Assembly (NCBI RefSeq): GCF_007641255.1
Contig: NZ_CP036259.1
Location: forward strand, 1,736,001 to 1,800,000
Source of the DNA: Sporomusa termitida
Lineage (GTDB): Bacteria > Bacillota > Negativicutes > Sporomusales > Sporomusaceae
Length of the DNA stretch: 64,000 nt
Direction: 5' to 3'
Shown: positions 43,770-53,058 of the stretch, piece by piece
How the letters are laid out: the number at the start of each line of letters is the position of its first letter
Numbering within the stretch: the stretch's first letter is position 1
Program-made: the position numbers and the translations under genes
The notes under the pieces: generated by a model
What the model was told of the DNA's origin: nothing
What the model saw: only the letters and a program-made list of their open reading frames with translations
Database searches by the model: none

Positions 43770-44735
43770 ATGGAACAAACTAATATTCGTGCCGTTGCCT
43801 GTGTAGGCGTCGGCGTCATAGGAGCCAGCTTTGCCCTCCAATTTGCCTGGAAGGGTTATCCCGTGACTCTCTGCGATGTGGCCCAGGCTGCTCTGGAAGG
43901 GGCAAAAAAGAATGCCCGCGAAAACCTGAACGTTCTGATTGAAAACGGGATAATTACTGCAGCAGAGGCGCTGGAAATCGAAGGACGCATGACCTACACC
44001 ACCGACTTGGCTGAGGCGGTGAGGAACGTGCAATTCATTCAGGAGTCCGGTCCGGAAAATTACGGGATGAAGCAACCCCTTTTGGCCCAGATTGAGGCGT
44101 ATACCTCACCGGACACGGTCATTGCAACGTCTACCTCAGGCCTGCTCGTTACCAAAATTGCAGAGCAGATGGTTCACCCGGAACGCCTGATTGGAGGTCA
44201 TCCCTATAATCCTCCCCATTTGATTCCTTTAGTTGAGGTGGCGAAAGGGGAAAAGACGAAGGACTGGGTGGTCCAAAAGACATGTGCGTTTTACAAGTCC
44301 TGTGGCAAAGAGCCGGTGGTTTTAAACAAAGAGGTATCCGGCTTCATCAGCAACCGTCTGCAGGTGGCCGTCTATCGTGAGATCATCGACCTAGTGCAGA
44401 ACGATGTGTGTTCTCTGGCGGATGCCGATAGGGCTTTGCTCTATGGCCCGGGGCTCCGTTGGGGGATCATGGGTCCTAGTATGATATTTCACCTCGCCGC
44501 TGGAGAGTTGGGAATCGGCGTGACGATGGAACGTCAGCGCGAGTCCCTCGATGAACGGCTTAAAGATATGGCCGCGTGGAAGCACTTCCCAAAAGAATTG
44601 GCAGAACTGACCGCCAACGGTATCCAGGAGGCCTTGAATCAGCGTACTGAAAAGGAGGGCCGTACTATTGATAAAGCTAGGGTTTACCGTGATAAGATGC
44701 TGTTGGAACTTCTGAAGCTGCACAATAAATTGTGA
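43770..44735 (+). CDS. L-carnitine dehydrogenase-like 3-hydroxyacyl dehydrogenase
   Basis: The 321-residue protein belongs to the 3-hydroxyacyl-CoA dehydrogenase fold: CVGVGVIGASFALQFAWKGY, FIQESGPENYGMKQ, STSGLLVTKIAEQM, the His motif IGGHPYNPPHLIPLVEVAKG, and a helical domain with GPGLRWGIMGPSMIFH. FIQES, STSGLL, GHPxNPxxLxPLVEV and GLRWxxMG are shared with Pseudomonas carnitine 3-dehydrogenase and lambda-crystallin types rather than with Hbd, and the length matches. Carnitine dehydrogenase makes 3-dehydrocarnitine, a known BKACE substrate, so this fits the island. Other beta-hydroxy acids remain possible. taggagg lies before the ATG. Confidence 0.78.
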   Translation: MEQTNIRAVACVGVGVIGASFALQFAWKGYPVTLCDVAQAALEGAKKNARENLNVLIENGIITAAEALEIEGRMTYTTDLAEAVRNVQFIQESGPENYGMKQPLLAQIEAYTSPDTVIATSTSGLLVTKIAEQMVHPERLIGGHPYNPPHLIPLVEVAKGEKTKDWVVQKTCAFYKSCGKEPVVLNKEVSGFISNRLQVAVYREIIDLVQNDVCSLADADRALLYGPGLRWGIMGPSMIFHLAAGELGIGVTMERQRESLDERLKDMAAWKHFPKELAELTANGIQEALNQRTEKEGRTIDKARVYRDKMLLELLKLHNKL

Positions 44736-44980
44736 TGCAAAACTAATTATTTGAACAATTTTGCGGGTCGGGTCAATGTTGCTGTGTGGGTAGCATTGAT
44801 TACATGATCATTCAAATTGGGTTGATGCTGTTCGTAAAAGCGTTTACCAGGCGAACTTAATAACACAAGAGCAGGCTAAGGCCAACACCAATGTCGCTTA
44901 GTTCAATAACCCCATAAATACCGGCAAAAGCCAGAGCAATCCCGCTTCCTATCTCACCAATAGAATTAAGGAGGATGAAG

Positions 44981-45637
44981 ATGTCTAAAGTTACCACAAT
45001 TGAACAAACGGTCAAAGATGTCCATGCGGGTATGACCCTGATGATTGGTGGATTTCTAGGCGTAGGAACACCTGAACTGTTTATAGATGCCCTAATTGAC
45101 AAAGGAATTAAAGATCTTACCATTATCGCCAATGATACGGCGTTTCCTGATAAAGGCGTAGGGAAGCTCGTAGTCGAGGGGCGGCTGAAAAAGGCAATTG
45201 TTTCTCATATTGGGACAAACCCTGAGACAGGGCGGCAAATGAACACTGGCAAGCTTGAGGTTGAACTTGTTCCACAAGGAACGCTTGCAGAACGTATCCG
45301 TGCCGGTGGTGCCGGATTAGGTGGTGTACTAACGCCAACTGGTCTCGGGACAATAGTTGCCGAAGGAAAAACTGTTATTAACGTGGATGGGAAGGATTTT
45401 CTGCTGGAAAAGCCCTTGCAAGCTGATGTAGCCCTAATTAAGGCGCATACAGCTGATACCGCAGGAAACTTGATTTTCCACCGCTCAGCTCGCAATTTTA
45501 ACCCACTGATGGCGATGGCGGCCAAGGTCGTTATTGTTGAAGCAGAAAACATTGTTGATGCGGGCCAAATTGACCCAGATCAGGTAATGACACCTGGAAT
45601 ATTAGTTAACTACATTGTCCAGGGGAGGCGGGAGTAA
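44981..45637 (+). CDS. 3-oxoacid CoA-transferase subunit A
   Basis: The 218-residue protein has the family-I CoA-transferase alpha signature: [48 protein letters not shown] and [20 protein letters not shown]. With subunit B it moves CoA between acetoacetate and an acyl-CoA, which activates the acetoacetate produced by BKACE. aaggagg lies 6 bases before ATG 44981; the ATG at 44975 is too close to it. Subunit B starts 2 bases after its stop. Both are of normal length. Similar pairs act as acetoacetate:butyrate or acetate CoA-transferases (AtoDA). Confidence 0.9.
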   Translation: MSKVTTIEQTVKDVHAGMTLMIGGFLGVGTPELFIDALIDKGIKDLTIIANDTAFPDKGVGKLVVEGRLKKAIVSHIGTNPETGRQMNTGKLEVELVPQGTLAERIRAGGAGLGGVLTPTGLGTIVAEGKTVINVDGKDFLLEKPLQADVALIKAHTADTAGNLIFHRSARNFNPLMAMAAKVVIVEAENIVDAGQIDPDQVMTPGILVNYIVQGRRE

Positions 45638-45639
45638 TA

Positions 45640-46290
45640 ATGGATGCAAAAACAATTATTGCTAAACGGGTAGCTCGGGAATTTATGGACGGGTACATCG
45701 TCAATCTAGGAATTGGTATCCCCACACTAGCAGCAGATTTCCTGCCAGAAGGAGTAAGCGTTATCATCCAATCCGAAAACGGATTTGTAGGCTTGGCGCC
45801 AATAGAGGGATCGCTTGACCCCGATCTTGTAAATGCAGGTGGTAAACCTGTTTCGATTATCCCCGGTGGTGCTGTGTTTGACAGCGCGATGTCTTTCGCT
45901 ATCATTCGGGGCGGACACGTGGATGCAACGGTTCTTGGTGCGTTAGAAGTTGACCAGGAAGGAAATCTCGCCAACTGGATGGTACCGGGTAAATTGGTGC
46001 CAGGTATGGGTGGAGCAATGGATCTTGTATCAGGAGCCAAGACGGTCATTGTTGCGATGGAACATACCGCAAAAGACGGAAGCCCTAAGATATTAAAGAA
46101 ATGTGCCCTGCCTCTCACGGGGAAAGGGGTCGTGAACCTGATCGTCACCAATCTATGCGTTTTTGCCGTAACCCAGACGGGACTGCTGCTTAAAGAAACC
46201 GTCCCGGGCGTCACTGTGGATGAAATTCGCGGCAAGACTGCCGCAGACTTTACCGTGGCCGAGGATTTGTGCACCATGTCCATCCAGTAA
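45640..46290 (+). CDS. 3-oxoacid CoA-transferase subunit B
   Basis: The 216-residue beta subunit has the catalytic Glu in VIIQSENGFVGLAP, NLGIGIPTLAADFLPEG, GGHVDATVLGALEVDQEGNL, and the C-terminal GKTAADFTVAEDLCTMSIQ. The Glu forms the enzyme-CoA thioester. It follows subunit A directly. Two fragments of other copies of the same gene lie at 52290 and 55790, which shows the operon has been duplicated before. Confidence 0.92.
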   Translation: MDAKTIIAKRVAREFMDGYIVNLGIGIPTLAADFLPEGVSVIIQSENGFVGLAPIEGSLDPDLVNAGGKPVSIIPGGAVFDSAMSFAIIRGGHVDATVLGALEVDQEGNLANWMVPGKLVPGMGGAMDLVSGAKTVIVAMEHTAKDGSPKILKKCALPLTGKGVVNLIVTNLCVFAVTQTGLLLKETVPGVTVDEIRGKTAADFTVAEDLCTMSIQ

Positions 46291-46337
46291 AGCGGGACCA
46301 CCGTCTGTAATATATTGTATAAAAGAGGTTGTTTTCA

Positions 46338-47516
46338 ATGGGAGAAGCAGTAATCGTCAGTGCCGTACGGACAGCCGTCGGTAGTTTTAACGGAAGTTTA
46401 GCCCCCTTTTCCGCCGTGGATTTGGGAGCCGTGGTCATTAAAGAAGCCTTGATCAGAGCTGGTATTAATGGCGATGTTGTAGATGAAGTTCTATTCGGCA
46501 ATGTGCTCCAGGCTGGTCTGGGGCAGAACCCAGCTCGCCAGGCAGCTATTAAAGCGGGCCTGCCGGTAGAAGTGCCAGCTCTGACGGTCAATAAAGTTTG
46601 TGGCTCTGGACTCAGGACTGTTAACATGGCCGCCCAGGCCATCATGGCGGGAGATGCGGAGGTTATGGTAGCAGGCGGCATGGAGAGCATGACCAATGCA
46701 CCCTATGTGTTGGACAAAGGTCGATGGGGACTGCGCATGGGCGATGGGAAACTGGTGGATGTCATGATTAGAGATGGATTGTGGTGCGCCAATAACGATT
46801 ACCACATGGGAATCACAGCAGAAAACGTGGCGGAACAATATGGTATCACCCGGGAAGCTCAAGACCAATTGGCATTTGAATCCCAAACCAAGGCTGCTGC
46901 CGCCATTAAACGGGGGGATTTCAAAAAAGAAATTATTCCTGTAACCATCAAGACCAAGAAAGGCGAAGTGGTGTTCGATACGGATGAATATCCCAAAGCA
47001 GGTACTACGCTGGAAAAACTGTCTGGCCTTAAACCGGCGTTCAAGAAAGACGGCACCGTAACTGCGGGCAATGCTTCCGGTATCAATGATGGGGCTGCGG
47101 CACTAGTTGTCATGTCGGCGGCTAAGGCTAGCGCATTGGGCCTCAAGCCGCTGGCTCGCATTCGTGCCTATGCTTCCGGCGGGGTGGATCCCAGCATCAT
47201 GGGAATTGGCCCTGTAGCCGCGGTGCGGAAAGCATTGTCAAAAGCTAATCTTACGGTGAGTGATCTGGACCTTATTGAGGCAAATGAGGCCTTTGCTTCA
47301 CAATTTTTAGCGGTGGGGAATGAACTCGGCTTTGACAAGGAGAAAGTCAATATCAACGGCGGCGCTATCGCCATCGGCCATCCTATCGGCGCCAGCGGCG
47401 CCCGCATCCTGGTGAGCCTGCTCCATGCCTTGGAAGCACGGCAGCAGAAAATCGGTTTGGCCACTTTGTGCATCGGCGGCGGCCAAGGTGTTTCCACCAT
47501 CATTGAGCGTATATAA
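46338..47516 (+). CDS. Acetyl-CoA acetyltransferase (thiolase)
   Basis: The 392-residue enzyme has [20 protein letters not shown], nucleophile Cys in [42 protein letters not shown], the His in [19 protein letters not shown] and the last Cys in [11 protein letters not shown]. All catalytic motifs are canonical. It interconverts acetoacetyl-CoA and two acetyl-CoA. ATG 46338 follows agaggttg; an ATG three codons upstream is possible. It sits between the CoA-transferase and acyl-CoA dehydrogenase genes in the main butyrate operon. A C-terminal scrap of a relative is at 55717. Confidence 0.93.
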   Translation: MGEAVIVSAVRTAVGSFNGSLAPFSAVDLGAVVIKEALIRAGINGDVVDEVLFGNVLQAGLGQNPARQAAIKAGLPVEVPALTVNKVCGSGLRTVNMAAQAIMAGDAEVMVAGGMESMTNAPYVLDKGRWGLRMGDGKLVDVMIRDGLWCANNDYHMGITAENVAEQYGITREAQDQLAFESQTKAAAAIKRGDFKKEIIPVTIKTKKGEVVFDTDEYPKAGTTLEKLSGLKPAFKKDGTVTAGNASGINDGAAALVVMSAAKASALGLKPLARIRAYASGGVDPSIMGIGPVAAVRKALSKANLTVSDLDLIEANEAFASQFLAVGNELGFDKEKVNINGGAIAIGHPIGASGARILVSLLHALEARQQKIGLATLCIGGGQGVSTIIERI

Positions 47517-47610
47517 GCGCTATTTATAAGTGGTATTACAATCAATTGAGGGACCAGCCCCTTAGGTGGTTGGTTTTCAATAAGCAAACACAAATTTAGG
47601 GGGATTTAAA

Positions 47611-48750
47611 GTGCATTTTGAATTATCAGAGGACCAAAAAATGATGCAGAAAATGGTGAGAGAATTTGCCGAGAAGGAAGTAGCTCCTGAAGTGCATGAA
47701 CGGGATGAGAAACATTTCTTCGACCGTGAAATAGTGGATGCCATGGGAGATATGGGCTTTAACGGTATTTGTTTTTCCGAACAATACGGTGGTGCGGGCG
47801 GTGATTATCTAAGCTATATCCTTGCGGTGGAAGAATTATCTAAAGTGGACGATGGCGTTGGAGTTACGTTGTCGGCAACCGTTTCGCTCGGGGCTTGGCC
47901 GATTTACGCCTATGGCACCGAAGAACAAAAGCAAAAGTATCTTCGCCCCATCGCCGAGGGGAAACACATGGCTGCGTTCGGCCTAACTGAACCAAATGCC
48001 GGCACTGATGCCGCTGCCCAACAGACAGTGGCAGTGGTGAAAGGTGACAACTATGTGATCAATGGGAGTAAAATTTTTATCACCAATGGCGGGGAAGCCG
48101 AGACCTACGTGATCTTTGCTATAACTGATAAGTCCAAAGGACTTAAGGGAATCTCGGCTTTCATCCTGGAAAAAGACATGCCAGGTTTTACCTTCGGCAA
48201 GAAGGAAGAGAAGATGGGGATTAATTCTTCCATCACCATGGAACTCATTTTCCAGGATGTAAAAGTACCAAAAGAAAATCTGTTGGGCAAAGAAGGGGAA
48301 GGTTTTAAAATTGCCATGACCACCCTGGATGGGGGACGAATTGGCATTGCAGCTCAGGCGTTGGGAATTGCTCAAGGTGCTTTGGACCATGCGGTTAAAT
48401 ATTCTAAGGAGCGCGTGCAATTCGGGAAACCTATTGCCAGCAACCAGGCTATCGCCTTCATGCTGGCGGATATGGCAACAGAAATTGATGCAGCCCGGTT
48501 ATTAACATATCGTGCGGCCTATTTGAAAGAGAATGGACTGCCTTACTCCAAAGAGGCGGCCATGGCTAAATTGTATGCCTCTGATGTGGCCATGAAAGTT
48601 TCCACTGATGCGGTACAGATCTTCGGTGGTTACGGCTACAGCCGGGAGTATCCGGTAGAGCGCCTCATGCGCAACGCCAAGATCACCCAAATCTACGAAG
48701 GTACCAATCAAGTACAACGCATGGTTATATCCGCCGCATTATTGCGCTAG
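47611..48750 (+). CDS. bcd: Butyryl-CoA (short-chain acyl-CoA) dehydrogenase
   Basis: The 379-residue flavoprotein has [76 protein letters not shown] and the catalytic Glu in [12 protein letters not shown]. It reduces crotonyl-CoA to butyryl-CoA, usually in complex with EtfAB. The GTG start follows taggggg. EtfB and EtfA genes follow in the same direction, the arrangement of electron-bifurcating Bcd/Etf complexes. All hallmarks are intact. Confidence 0.92.
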   Translation: MHFELSEDQKMMQKMVREFAEKEVAPEVHERDEKHFFDREIVDAMGDMGFNGICFSEQYGGAGGDYLSYILAVEELSKVDDGVGVTLSATVSLGAWPIYAYGTEEQKQKYLRPIAEGKHMAAFGLTEPNAGTDAAAQQTVAVVKGDNYVINGSKIFITNGGEAETYVIFAITDKSKGLKGISAFILEKDMPGFTFGKKEEKMGINSSITMELIFQDVKVPKENLLGKEGEGFKIAMTTLDGGRIGIAAQALGIAQGALDHAVKYSKERVQFGKPIASNQAIAFMLADMATEIDAARLLTYRAAYLKENGLPYSKEAAMAKLYASDVAMKVSTDAVQIFGGYGYSREYPVERLMRNAKITQIYEGTNQVQRMVISAALLR

Positions 48751-48928
48751 AAGACTAACCTGAGGCAAGAGGTATACCAAAGAAAACAGCGCTTAATTGT
48801 TGCGGTAGACGCATATCTCATTGAGTGAGAAAGCAGAACTGCCGCAACGCTAAGCTTGGCAAAAGATGATGTGCCAAGAAAATATACTGGAAAAACTGTA
48901 TGCTGGTCATTTTGTAGGAGGTTGTAAA

Positions 48929-49717
48929 ATGGAAATTATTGTATGTGTCAAGCAGGTGCCTGACACCACGGAAGTGAAAATCGACCCTGTAACGAACACT
49001 CTGATTCGGCAAGGCGTGCCTAGTATTGTCAATCCCTTCGACAAGAATGCAGTGGAAGCGGCATTGCAATTGAAAGATAAACACGGTGGCAAAGTCACAG
49101 TTATCTCCATGGGCCCGCCACAAGCAAAAGATGCACTGAAAGAATGTCTGGCCATGGGAGCAGATGCGGCAATTCTGGTGAGCGATCGGGCTTTTGGCGG
49201 CGCAGACACTTTGGCCACCAGCTACACGTTGGCTGCGGCTATTCGCAAACTGGGCAACTATGATATCATCTTCTGTGGCAAACAAGCCATTGACGGCGAT
49301 ACTGCCCAGGTCGGGCCGGAGGTGGCGGAACATCTAGGTATCGCCCAGCTTACCTATGTAGCAAACATGCTGGTGGAAAAAGATACACTGCGGGTGGAAC
49401 GAGAGCACGAAGATGGCTACGAGATTATCAATGCAAAGTTTCCGATCCTGATTTCCGTCATCAAATCGTTGGCCTATGAACCACGTTTCCCCTCGGTAAG
49501 AGGGACGATGAAAGCCAATCGGACGGAAATTCCCGTTTGGACAGCGACTGAACTCGATGTGGAAGAGCAAAAACTAGGACTGAAAGGGTCGCCTACCCAA
49601 GTGCGAAAAATCTTCACCCCACCCCAGCGCACTCAAGGGGTCACCATCCAGAAGGACACAGCCCGGGAAGCGGTGGCTGTGTTGATGAAAAAACTATCGG
49701 AAGCAAAAATCGTATAA
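48929..49717 (+). CDS. etfB: Electron transfer flavoprotein subunit beta
   Basis: The 262-residue protein reads MEIIVCVKQVPDTTEVKIDP, INPFDKNAVEAAL-like NPFDKNAVEAALQLKDKHGG, ADAAILVSDRAFGGADTLAT, FCGKQAIDGDTAQVGPEVAE and KANRTEIPVWTATEL. EtfB binds FAD in the bifurcating type and shuttles electrons to the acyl-CoA dehydrogenase. taggagg precedes ATG 48929. It is 17 bases from etfA, which implies coupled expression. Confidence 0.92.
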   Translation: MEIIVCVKQVPDTTEVKIDPVTNTLIRQGVPSIVNPFDKNAVEAALQLKDKHGGKVTVISMGPPQAKDALKECLAMGADAAILVSDRAFGGADTLATSYTLAAAIRKLGNYDIIFCGKQAIDGDTAQVGPEVAEHLGIAQLTYVANMLVEKDTLRVEREHEDGYEIINAKFPILISVIKSLAYEPRFPSVRGTMKANRTEIPVWTATELDVEEQKLGLKGSPTQVRKIFTPPQRTQGVTIQKDTAREAVAVLMKKLSEAKIV

Positions 49718-49734
49718 GGTAGGGGAAATAGACA

Positions 49735-50931
49735 ATGGCAGTAGTTATAAACAAAGAAGAATGTATTGGCTGCAGCGCTTGTGTGTCGGCCTGTCCGTTC
49801 GGGGCCATCGAAATGCAGGATAGCAAAGCTATTATCACAGATGCTTGTACCCAATGTGGTGCCTGCATCGATATCTGTCCGGTTGCGGCAATTGTCCGGG
49901 AACAAGAAGCTAAAGTCGTGGGGATGGACAAAAATGATTATAAAGACGTCTGGGTGTACATCGAACTCGCCGAAGGCCAGCCCCGCAACGTCAGTTTAGA
50001 ATTATTGGGAGAAGGACGAAAACTGGCAGACGCCATGGGACAAAAACTGGCGGCTGTGCTGATTGGTGGCAAGGTAGAAGGCGTAGCCAAGGATCTTTTT
50101 GCTAACGGTGCCGATCAAGTGTATCTGATAGAGGCACCGGAACTGGCCCATTACACCACTGACGGCTACACAGCGGTGGTTACCGACCTGATCAACAATT
50201 ACAAGCCGTCCGTGATTTTGCTGGGAGCCACCAATGACGGCCGCGACTTAGGACCTCGAGTCGCCTGCCGAGTAGGGACCGGCCTCACTGCTGATTGCAC
50301 CGACCTAGGCATCGATGAGGCTACCGGCCTGGTCGCTTGGACACGTCCGGCTTTCGGCGGCAACATCATGGCCACCATCCTGTGTCCGGAACATCGTCCC
50401 CAGATGGGCACCGTCCGTCCCTCGGTCTTCAAAAAGCCGGTGCCGGATGCAACGAAAACCGGTGAAATCATTCGGGTGGAGAGCGTGGCTAAGGCCGAAG
50501 ACATTCGAACCAAACTGATCGAAGTGATTAAGGTATGCACCGGTTCCTGCAACCTGGAAGAAGCGGAGATTATCATATCCGGTGGACGGGGGATGGGTAA
50601 GCCCGAAAACTTCTCCCTTGTCGAAGACCTGGCGAATGTGCTGGGGGGGAGCGTCGGTGCATCCCGGGCGGTTGTCGAAGCCGGCTGGAAGCCACATATG
50701 CATCAGGTGGGACAGACAGGCAAGACCGTTGGGCCTAAAATTTATATTGCAGCGGGCATTTCCGGCGCTATTCAGCATGTAGCAGGCATGTCATCGTCGG
50801 ATGTTGTTATCGCCATCAACAAAGATCCCGATGCCCCAATCTTCAGAATGGCTGACTTCGGTATCGTGGGTGACGTCTGTGAAGTATTGCCTCTATTGAC
50901 AGAGGAATTCAAGAAAATTAAACAGGCATAA
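49735..50931 (+). CDS. etfA: Electron transfer flavoprotein subunit alpha with N-terminal 2[4Fe-4S] ferredoxin domain
   Basis: The 398-residue protein begins with a ferredoxin-like domain: Cys10, 13, 16, 20 (CIGCSACVSACP) and Cys38, 41, 44, 48 (CTQCGACIDICP). The EtfA part follows, with LLGATNDGRDLGPRVACR, TGLTADCTDL, the FAD-binding SGGRGMGKPENF, GGSVGASRAVVEAGW, QVGQTGKTVGPKIYIAAGIS and GAIQHVAGM. EtfA with added iron-sulfur clusters is known from the caffeyl-CoA reductase complex of Acetobacterium (CarE). With Bcd this suggests an NADH/ferredoxin bifurcating crotonyl-CoA reductase. Normal ribosome site (ggtagggg) upstream. Confidence 0.93.
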   Translation: MAVVINKEECIGCSACVSACPFGAIEMQDSKAIITDACTQCGACIDICPVAAIVREQEAKVVGMDKNDYKDVWVYIELAEGQPRNVSLELLGEGRKLADAMGQKLAAVLIGGKVEGVAKDLFANGADQVYLIEAPELAHYTTDGYTAVVTDLINNYKPSVILLGATNDGRDLGPRVACRVGTGLTADCTDLGIDEATGLVAWTRPAFGGNIMATILCPEHRPQMGTVRPSVFKKPVPDATKTGEIIRVESVAKAEDIRTKLIEVIKVCTGSCNLEEAEIIISGGRGMGKPENFSLVEDLANVLGGSVGASRAVVEAGWKPHMHQVGQTGKTVGPKIYIAAGISGAIQHVAGMSSSDVVIAINKDPDAPIFRMADFGIVGDVCEVLPLLTEEFKKIKQA

Positions 50932-50991
50932 GAAAGTAACGATGTAGTTATAATTGGAATATTCAGATCAGTTAGCATAAGGAGGGCGGCT

Positions 50992-51449
50992 ATGGAAATC
51001 AAAACAGTACTGGTAATTGGTGCGGGGCAGATGGGTAGTGGTATTGCGCAGGTTATGGCGGAAGGTGGCCTGATTGCGGGATATCAAGGAAAAATTTGTT
51101 TAAAAAGGCATAGCCGGCATCGCTAAGAACTTGGCCAGAGCGGTCGAAAGAGGAAAAAATTCCGCTGACGATCAAGTGGCTATCTTGCAGCGGATCAATG
51201 GAGTGGTGGATTTAGGAGTAGCCAGTGTTGAAAAAATTGATTGTGTAGCGAAGCTTGGTTTTGCCCAGCCCACGGGGCCCTTGGCCTTGTCTGATTTAAT
51301 CGGCAACGATACGGTTCTATCGATAATGGAAGTTCTATATAACGATTTTAGTGATCCTAAATATCGTCTGCCCGTTGCTGAAAAAATGGCCCCGGCAGGC
51401 TACCTTGGCGTAAAAAGGCAAAGGCTTCTATGACTATAATGCTAAATAA
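50992..51449 (+). pseudogene. hbd: 3-hydroxybutyryl-CoA dehydrogenase, internally deleted
   Basis: The start is perfect, with aaggagggcgg before ATG and MEIKTVLVIGAGQMGSGIAQ, then the sequence breaks at about 51060. The C-terminal domain resumes from about 51125 (ARAVERGKNSADDQVAILQR, QPTGPLALSDLIGNDTVLSI, DPKYRLPVAEKMAPAGYLG), and a last shift separates YLG from KGKGFYDYNAK and the stop at 51447. About 400 bases including the active-site His are missing. Confidence 0.88.
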
Positions 51450-51470
51450 TGAAACGAATACGGGGTGCGA

Positions 51471-52259
51471 ATGATGACCGATTATGAGAACGTGCTATTC
51501 GAGAATTATGATGGGGTAGGGCTGATTACGATGAATCGGCCCCAAGCATTAAACGCGCTAAATGCTGCCACGTTAGCAGAATTGGACTGCTTGTTGGACG
51601 ATGTTGCCAAAGATGCAGCGGTAAAAGTGGTGATTATCACCGGTTACGGTGATAAAGCGTTTGTAGCAGGGGCTGATATCACTGAGATGCGACCTATGTC
51701 GGCCCTGGAAGGACGTAATTTTGGCAAATCCGGGCAGCGTGTATTTAACAAGTTGGAAAACCTGCCACAGCCTGTGATTGCAGCCGTGAATGGGTTTGCC
51801 TTGGGCGGAGGCTGCGAATTAGCGATGGCCTGCGATATTCGCATTGTCTCTGACAAAGCCAAGTTCGGACAGCCGGAGGTTGGTCTGGGTATTACCCCCG
51901 GCTTTGCTGGCACACAGAGACTAGCGCGGCTGATTGGCAAGGGTAGGGCCAAGGAACTGATTTATACCGCTGACACGATTAATGCCGATGAGGCTTTCCG
52001 CATTGGTCTAGTTAATAAAGTTGTACCGGCAGAACAGTTGATGGATGCGGCTGGGACGATGGCGCGAAAAATCATGTCGCGTGGGGCGGTAGCTGTGCAG
52101 TTGAGTAAGGCTGCTATTAATGAGGGGTTAGATGTCGACTTTGAGAGTGGACAGGCCTACGAGGCAGAAGTGTTCGGGCTGTGCTTTTCCACAGCGGATC
52201 AAAAAGAAGGCATGGCTGCTTTTATTGAAAAGAGAAAGGCTGCTTTTCTTGGGAAATAA
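51471..52259 (+). CDS. crt: Enoyl-CoA hydratase (crotonase)
   Basis: The 262-residue enzyme has FENYDGVGLITMNRPQALNA, the oxyanion segment AFVAGADITEMRPMSA, and the catalytic region VNGFALGGGCELAMACDIRI, KFGQPEVGLGITPGFAGTQR. These include the two Glu residues used to add or remove water at C2-C3 of crotonyl-CoA. It supplies the step between Hbd and Bcd. The start is ATG 51471 or 51474, behind ggggtgcg. It follows the broken hbd at short distance, so it was probably expressed as its operon partner. Confidence 0.92.
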   Translation: MMTDYENVLFENYDGVGLITMNRPQALNALNAATLAELDCLLDDVAKDAAVKVVIITGYGDKAFVAGADITEMRPMSALEGRNFGKSGQRVFNKLENLPQPVIAAVNGFALGGGCELAMACDIRIVSDKAKFGQPEVGLGITPGFAGTQRLARLIGKGRAKELIYTADTINADEAFRIGLVNKVVPAEQLMDAAGTMARKIMSRGAVAVQLSKAAINEGLDVDFESGQAYEAEVFGLCFSTADQKEGMAAFIEKRKAAFLGK

Positions 52260-52289
52260 TTAAATCCAAATGGCAAAGTAAAGGATGCG

Positions 52290-52526
52290 AGTAGGGCGAA
52301 ACGTGTCATTGGTGCGATGGAATATACCGCTAAGATGGCCGTACTAAAGGATACTGGAATATGCACTCTGCCGCTCACCTGGAAGGGCGTTGTTGACTTT
52401 ATTATCACTAACTTGTGTGTGGTGACTGAAACCGGGCTTGTTATGAAGGCAATAGCACCCGAGGTTACGGTGGACGTTATAAGAGCGAAGACTGATGTGG
52501 ATTTTACAGTTGCATCTGAGTTGTAA
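52290..52526 (+). pseudogene. CoA-transferase subunit B, C-terminal fragment 1
   Basis: The frame AKRVIGAMEYTAKMAVLKDT, ICTLPLTWKGVVDFIITNLC, VVTETGLVMKAIAPEVTVDV and DFTVASEL aligns with the end of the intact subunit B (VIVAMEHTAKDGSPKILKKC and on). The N-terminal half with the catalytic Glu is absent. Confidence 0.85.
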
Positions 52527-53058
52527 ACTATGAAAGTAAAATAGGATTTAGTTCAGATAAATAATGACGGTGAGTTCATTTCATAATAAACAAACAGCGA
52601 TTGGAAATGAGAGATAAATGTATGAAAGAGAAAGATGAGACGCATTTAGAACATTTTATTTATACACTGCCTTATTTTAATAGTTTATCAATCAACAAAG
52701 ATGTCGGGGTAACGGTAACAGACCTGGAAAAAATCTTATTATATATACCAGCAAAGAATTTGGATATGAGGGCACGTGCCGGGGATCCGATACCACCGGG
52801 TTCCGCGATGGCACAGGCCATAAAAGAAAAAAGGCGAGTAGTAAGACGAGGGGATAAAACACTGTTCGGAATGCCCTATATTGCCGCTTGCTGTCCAATA
52901 TTTAATGAGACAGGGGCGGTTATTGGCGGTATATCTGTTGCTGAATCGATAGATTGTCACCGCCGGGATATAATTGACCCATAGAGCCGAAAAGAAATTG
53001 ACCCACACCAAAATCATAAGCTACCATGGGGATTGACAAGATCACCAGGAGGTAGCAA

